64,000 nucleotides of DNA, taken from contig NZ_JALAMS010000011.1 of assembly GCF_026790145.1 (NCBI RefSeq), positions 248,001 through 312,000 on the forward strand, read 5' to 3'. The notes beneath the pieces are model-generated. The model did not search any database and was not told the DNA's origin. It saw nothing but the letters and a program-made list of their open reading frames with translations. The first letter of the stretch is position 1; each line of letters starts with the position of its first letter. The position numbers and the translations under genes are program-made. This DNA comes from Bacillus_I endophytica_A. Its GTDB lineage: Bacteria > Bacillota > Bacilli > Bacillales > Bacillaceae_H. Below, piece by piece: positions 60,459 to 64,000 of this stretch.

Positions 60459-60640
60459 TATTTACCTCAAAGCCATTTCTGTTAGTCTATTTCTCGACAA
60501 TCTTTCGGGAGATTTCCTTCTGTTATTCATTCTTCGATCATTCGAAAAAAAGAGCGTTTTGCTTTTTTAAGTTTTAAAAGAAAAGGTTGAGACCAAAAAG
60601 ACCAAAATGTCCGATAAGTTCATAAAATGTTCAAAAATAT

Positions 60641-60656
60641 TTGAAAGCGATATCAT
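60641..60656 (+). promoter_or_regulatory. CcpA cre site upstream of dctP
   Basis: TTGAAAGCGATATCAT fits WTGNNARCGNWWWCAW at every position, 47 bases before the dctP start. It predicts catabolite repression of dicarboxylate uptake by glucose, as known for B. subtilis dctP. The repeated AAATGT just upstream (60606, 60626) may be part of the DctR-binding region. Confidence 0.75.
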
Positions 60657-60702
60657 TTATTTATAGAGTTGTTGATTAAGGGGACAAAGGGGATGAAATA
60701 CG

Positions 60703-61980
60703 ATGAAGAGACTTTTTAAAAATTTAACGTTTCAAGTGCTAACAGCCATCGCGCTGGGGGTGCTTGTTGGGCTTATTTGGCCAAACATCGGAAAAGAACT
60801 AAAGCCGCTCGGCGACACGTTCATTAATGCTGTTAAAATGGTTATTGCTCCCATTATCTTTTTAACGATTGTACTTGGTATCGCAAAAATGGGCGATATG
60901 AAGAAAGTTGGAAAAGTTGGCGGAAAAGCATTCATTTATTTTGAAGTTGTCACAACGCTCGCACTTGTAATTGGACTCGTTGTAGTAAACCTTGTAAAGC
61001 CTGGAGCAGGTCTTGATTATGATTCACTTGATAAAGGAGACGTTTCGGCATACACAACAGAAAGTGGAGAAGCAAAAGGCATCGACTGGATTGAATTTGT
61101 GACTCATATTGTTCCTTCTAATATGGTTGATGCATTTGCAAAAGGTGATATTTTACAAGTTCTCTTCTTCTCTATTCTATTCGGAGTAGGTTTAGCCGCA
61201 ATTGGGGATAAAGGAAAAGGCATTATTGACTCATTAGATAAACTTTCACTCGTATTCTTTAAAATTATTGGTTATGTGATGCGCGCTGCCCCAATTGGAG
61301 CGTTTGGAGCTATTGGTTATACGATCGGGCATTTCGGATTAACATCCCTTCTACCGCTTGCAAAGCTTATGCTCTCTGTTTATATTACAATGTTCTTATT
61401 TATCTTTGTTGTTCTTAATATCATTTGTAAAATGTACGGCTTTAGCTTATGGAATTACTTGCGCTTCATTAAAGACGAAATTTTAATTGTACTTGGTACA
61501 AGCTCTTCTGAATCTGTTCTTCCTCGTATGATGAACAAAATGGAGCGCTATGGCTGTTCAAAGTCTGTTGTTGGTCTTGTTATTCCAACAGGATATTCTT
61601 TTAACCTTGATGGAACGTCGATTTATCTTTCAATGGCCGTTGTCTTTTTAGCGCAAGTGTTTGGCGTTGACTTAACGATTGGTCAACAGCTTATGATTAT
61701 CCTTATTCTTATGCTAACATCAAAAGGCGCTGCAGGAGTAACAGGAAGTGGATTTATCGTGTTGGCCTCAACGCTTGCAGCACTGCAAGTTATTCCACTT
61801 GAAGGTCTTGCTCTTCTTCTAGGCGTTGACCGCTTTATGAGTGAAGGACGCGCAATTGTAAACTTAATCGGAAACGGAATTGCAACAATTGTCGTAGCGA
61901 AAAGTGAGAATGAGTTTGATCGTGAGAAAAACGTTGAAGCCATTAAAGAAATCGGCAATAAAATTAAGCCAGCAAGCTAA
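60703..61980 (+). CDS. dctP: C4-dicarboxylate/cation symporter DctP
   Basis: A 425-residue sodium/proton-dicarboxylate symporter of the DAACS family, with eight helices and two hairpin loops. Diagnostic motifs are VMRAAPIGAFGAIGYTIG, the serine-rich LGTSSSESVLPRMMNKME (HP1), PTGYSFNLDGTSIYLSMAVV (TM7) and GVDRFMSEGRAIVNLIGNGI (TM8). It imports succinate, fumarate and malate. It is the target of DctSR and of CcpA through the cre site. RBS AAAGGGGATG; its own terminator follows at once. Confidence 0.95.
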   Translation: MKRLFKNLTFQVLTAIALGVLVGLIWPNIGKELKPLGDTFINAVKMVIAPIIFLTIVLGIAKMGDMKKVGKVGGKAFIYFEVVTTLALVIGLVVVNLVKPGAGLDYDSLDKGDVSAYTTESGEAKGIDWIEFVTHIVPSNMVDAFAKGDILQVLFFSILFGVGLAAIGDKGKGIIDSLDKLSLVFFKIIGYVMRAAPIGAFGAIGYTIGHFGLTSLLPLAKLMLSVYITMFLFIFVVLNIICKMYGFSLWNYLRFIKDEILIVLGTSSSESVLPRMMNKMERYGCSKSVVGLVIPTGYSFNLDGTSIYLSMAVVFLAQVFGVDLTIGQQLMIILILMLTSKGAAGVTGSGFIVLASTLAALQVIPLEGLALLLGVDRFMSEGRAIVNLIGNGIATIVVAKSENEFDREKNVEAIKEIGNKIKPAS

Positions 61981-62018
61981 AAAAATCCCCGTTGCTCTTA
62001 AAAGCGACGGGGATTTTT
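61981..62018. terminator. Bidirectional terminator after dctP
   Basis: AAAAATCCCCGTTGCT and AGCGACGGGGATTTTT pair over 16 positions with one G-T pair around a 6-base loop. It also abuts the stop of the convergent gene at 62018. Confidence 0.9.
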
Positions 62019-62227
62019 CAGCTGCTATAGCTTCCGCTACGGTAGCGACCTTTATAATGGCGATGGCCATATTTTGAATGTCCTCTTTTATAATCACTGC
62101 TTGAGTACGAACGTCCTCTGTAGCGATCACTGCTTGAATAACGTCGACTTGGTCTACGGTGACGACGATCGCTGCTTGAATAGCGACGGTCGCTTCCCAT
62201 CATATTTTTCAAAAACTTTTTAAACAT
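62018..62227 (-). CDS. Arg/Ser/Tyr-rich tandem-repeat small protein
   Basis: A 69-residue, very basic low-complexity protein. After MFKKFLKNMMGSDRR it consists of imperfect repeats of the type RRYSSSDR / GRSYSSSDY separated by Arg/His-rich linkers, ending SGSYSS. The ATG is preceded by GGGGGGAAAAG. The DNA also repeats (TATTCAAGCAGCGATCG-like units). No family recognised. Similar short Ser/Arg/Tyr-rich proteins in Bacillus are often spore-associated, which is only a guess here. Confidence 0.6.
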   Translation of the reverse strand: MFKKFLKNMMGSDRRYSSSDRRHRRPSRRYSSSDRYRGRSYSSSDYKRGHSKYGHRHYKGRYRSGSYSS

Positions 62228-62356
62228 ACTTTTCCCCCCAATTATATGAGATTGTATATCATCATATGCTAAATCCTCTAAATGAACAAGGGATTTACAC
62301 GTTAAGTTTTTGTAAAGATTATTTCAATTTTCTTATAAACAAAAAAATTTAGTTTT

Positions 62357-63673
62357 TCAAGCTCTATATTTACGAACAAATTGGTGAAAAAATAAGCCAA
62401 AGAGCACAAGAATAATAAGAGAACCAAGCGCAACTCGGCTTGCTAAGTTTCCGTAATCCGCTAATAGGAGCGTAATTGTTCCATATAAAAATGGACCAAC
62501 AACAGACGATACTTTTCCTGAAAAAGCGAAAAGACCAAAAAACTGACCGCGTTTCTCTTGAGGCGTGAGTTCAATAATAAACGTGCGCGTTGTTACCCAT
62601 AGTGAACCAAGTGACACCCCAAAAAGGCTTCCTGCCACCCAAAATAGTGCAGAATTTGTTGCGACAACTGCAAAGGATAGAGCCACTATTAAAATGATAC
62701 CAACCGCTACAATGGACTTCCATGCTCCCCATTTTTTGCAAATAAATCCGAAGACAAATGAGCCGATAATACTAGCAACTGTTGAAACAAGATAAAGTAA
62801 AATAAATTCCCCTGCTCCAAAACCAACAATTGCGGTTGAGTAAACGGACATCATCGCAACAGCAGTCGCAATTGCATCATTCAAAAAGAAGTACGCAATC
62901 ATAAAATAAAAAATGGCTTTATAACTTTTCATTTCTTTAAGTGTTACGATAATATCACGGTACCCACTCCAAAATGAAGCCTTTTCTACCTTTTTCTCCA
63001 CTTCTTTTTCTTTTGTAAAAAAGATAAAGGGAAGAGAAAACAATAAAAATAAGAGCGCTGTCGGAATAAATGCTTCATGATAATTCCCGCTGCTCACAAA
63101 TGGATAAATGGATAAGCCAACGAGTGTACCAATATAGCCAACAGCGGTCCCGAATCCGGAAACAACCGCCATGTTTTCTTTTGTACTAATATCGGCTAAA
63201 ATCGGATCGTAAAACACAAGGCTTGAGTTATAAAAGAATTTAGCAATCACAAAACAAATGATCACAAGAATTAATGAAAGCGGCAGTCCCCCAACTGTTC
63301 CACCTTCATCCCCCATGGCTAAAAACCCCATCATCAGCGTAAAAAAGACGGAAACAAGCGTAAATGCCGTCACATACTTTTTCTTTTTGCCCGTTCTGTC
63401 AATAAGCACTCCAAAAAGCGGGGCAAAAATGACAAGAAAAAAACTAGAAAAGGCGTTTGCATAAGAAATAAACGTACTTGCAATCTGGTTCATTCGTTCA
63501 CTGTCTCCGACAACTTCCTGCAGATAAAATGGAAAGAAAATGGTTGTAATATTGGAAGAGAAAATCGTGTTTGCAAAATCGTAAAGCGCCCATGACAAAA
63601 TCGGCAGCATCATAAAAAGCTTGAAGTTGCTTTTGGGCATCATTTCACTTCGCTTTTTTTCTTCTTGTAGCAT
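62357..63673 (-). CDS. MFS transporter of the UMF1 (Atg22-like) type
   Basis: A 438-residue transporter with twelve helices. The opening ILSWALYDFANTIFSSNITT, then FAPLFGVLIDRTGKKKKYVT (MFS motif A) and SLVFYDPILADISTKENMAV with VSGFGTAVGYIGTLVGLSIY, are characteristic of the UMF1/BtlA-like branch. The second half has LTPQEKRGQFFGLFAFSGKV. Substrate unknown; relatives move amino acids or other small molecules outward. ATG follows AAAGAGGTAGAAG. Confidence 0.85.
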   Translation of the reverse strand: MLQEEKKRSEMMPKSNFKLFMMLPILSWALYDFANTIFSSNITTIFFPFYLQEVVGDSERMNQIASTFISYANAFSSFFLVIFAPLFGVLIDRTGKKKKYVTAFTLVSVFFTLMMGFLAMGDEGGTVGGLPLSLILVIICFVIAKFFYNSSLVFYDPILADISTKENMAVVSGFGTAVGYIGTLVGLSIYPFVSSGNYHEAFIPTALLFLLFSLPFIFFTKEKEVEKKVEKASFWSGYRDIIVTLKEMKSYKAIFYFMIAYFFLNDAIATAVAMMSVYSTAIVGFGAGEFILLYLVSTVASIIGSFVFGFICKKWGAWKSIVAVGIILIVALSFAVVATNSALFWVAGSLFGVSLGSLWVTTRTFIIELTPQEKRGQFFGLFAFSGKVSSVVGPFLYGTITLLLADYGNLASRVALGSLIILVLFGLFFHQFVRKYRA

Positions 63674-64000
63674 ACTTCTACCTCTTTCGATTTTTTATAA
63701 TATATTCGAATTTCTCCCCTTCATTCCCCTTTTGATTCTCATTACTTTTACAATGCTCAACGCAAAAAACTGCTGAGAACATATGCCTCAACAGCCAATA
63801 GCTGAAAAAAACCCTAATATATGTATTATAGCTTAAATATTCCAAAATGAATATTTAAGTTTCAATTTAGAACATATAGACCTATTTGTTATAAGTCATC
63901 TAGTTCTTTAGACTACCTCCTCCAATTATGGGGATAACGTATAAACAAGTGTTTGTTCTATGGAAAATATGAGAGAGGATAACGTGTGGATTGTTTTTTA
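63674..64000. other. Right-end intergenic region
   Basis: About 330 AT-rich bases. A perfect 11-bp hairpin (CTTAAATATTC/GAATATTTAAG, 63832-63859) with a CAAAAT loop is the only structure seen. A GTG at 63984 after GAGAGAGGATAAC may start a plus-strand gene that runs off the window; too little remains to judge it. Confidence 0.4.

Overview
The window is low-GC DNA from a Gram-positive, spore-forming Bacillaceae chromosome. The evidence is a Bacillus-type housekeeping block (glnR-glnA, ynbB, hflX, spoVK, hfq, miaA, dctB/dctS/dctR/dctP), a ComK-family regulator, strong AGGAGG ribosome sites and frequent TTG/GTG starts. A Priestia/Bacillus-like host is my inference; the sequence does not fix the species.

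Region 1 (about 0-13.7 kb, all minus strand) is a polymorphic-toxin island. A secretion partner (13299-13703) and a 480-residue WXG/pre-toxin-TG effector with a WHH-type HNH nuclease tip (11860-13302) overlap each other by 4 bp. The toxin also overlaps a SUKH immunity gene by 4 bp. Downstream lies a long run of immunity-type genes: SUKH, Imm30, a TPR pair, PoNi, DUF600-like, Imm33/DUF2185, SUKH-4-like, Syd-like, DUF6985-like, and an ankyrin-SUFU fusion. Decayed pieces lie between them: a WHH toxin tip, another toxin-like C-terminus, a second DUF600-like gene, and frameshifted or truncated immunity genes. It looks like an immunity archive built by repeated capture of toxin/immunity cassettes.

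Region 2 (14.2-20 kb) holds a DUF2975 membrane protein with its XRE regulator, small membrane or hypothetical proteins, a dTDP-glucose 4,6-dehydratase, a second toxin-free immunity group (Imm47-like plus two SUKH) and a TcaA/YvbJ-like membrane protein. Region 3 is an isolated flagellin gene (20.6-21.5 kb) with a sigma-D-like promoter and a CsrA-type leader hairpin.

Region 4 (22.3-33.9 kb, minus strand) is an exopolysaccharide cluster. In transcription order it has a Wzz-like modulator, a BY-kinase, a PHP-type phosphatase, an initiating sugar transferase, a Wzx flippase, two glycosyltransferases, a UDP-ManNAc dehydrogenase, a Wzy-type polymerase and a beta-helix protein. A decayed extra phosphatase gene lies upstream and a ComK-like gene follows. 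Two genes in this cluster appear to use ATT start codons.

Region 5 (35.1-44.5 kb) is a sugar-catabolic operon: ThuA-like protein, two Gfo/Idh/MocA oxidoreductases, a TIM-barrel isomerase/epimerase, and a complete ABC importer with its own ATPase. A divergent AraC regulator controls it by inference. Region 6 (44.5-48.8 kb) has a frameshifted YjcZ-type mini-protein, an SGNH hydrolase with an altered active site, a membrane-anchored GH25 lysozyme with an apparent ATA start, a class II aldolase and a DinB-like protein.

Region 7 (48.8-63.7 kb) is conserved core: glutamine synthetase and GlnR with two operator-like sites, YnbB, HflX, a TRIC-type channel, SpoVK, FbpA, Hfq, MiaA, the C4-dicarboxylate sensing and uptake genes with a cre site before dctP, an Arg/Ser-rich repeat protein and an MFS transporter. 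No rRNA, tRNA, CRISPR array or intact transposase was seen.
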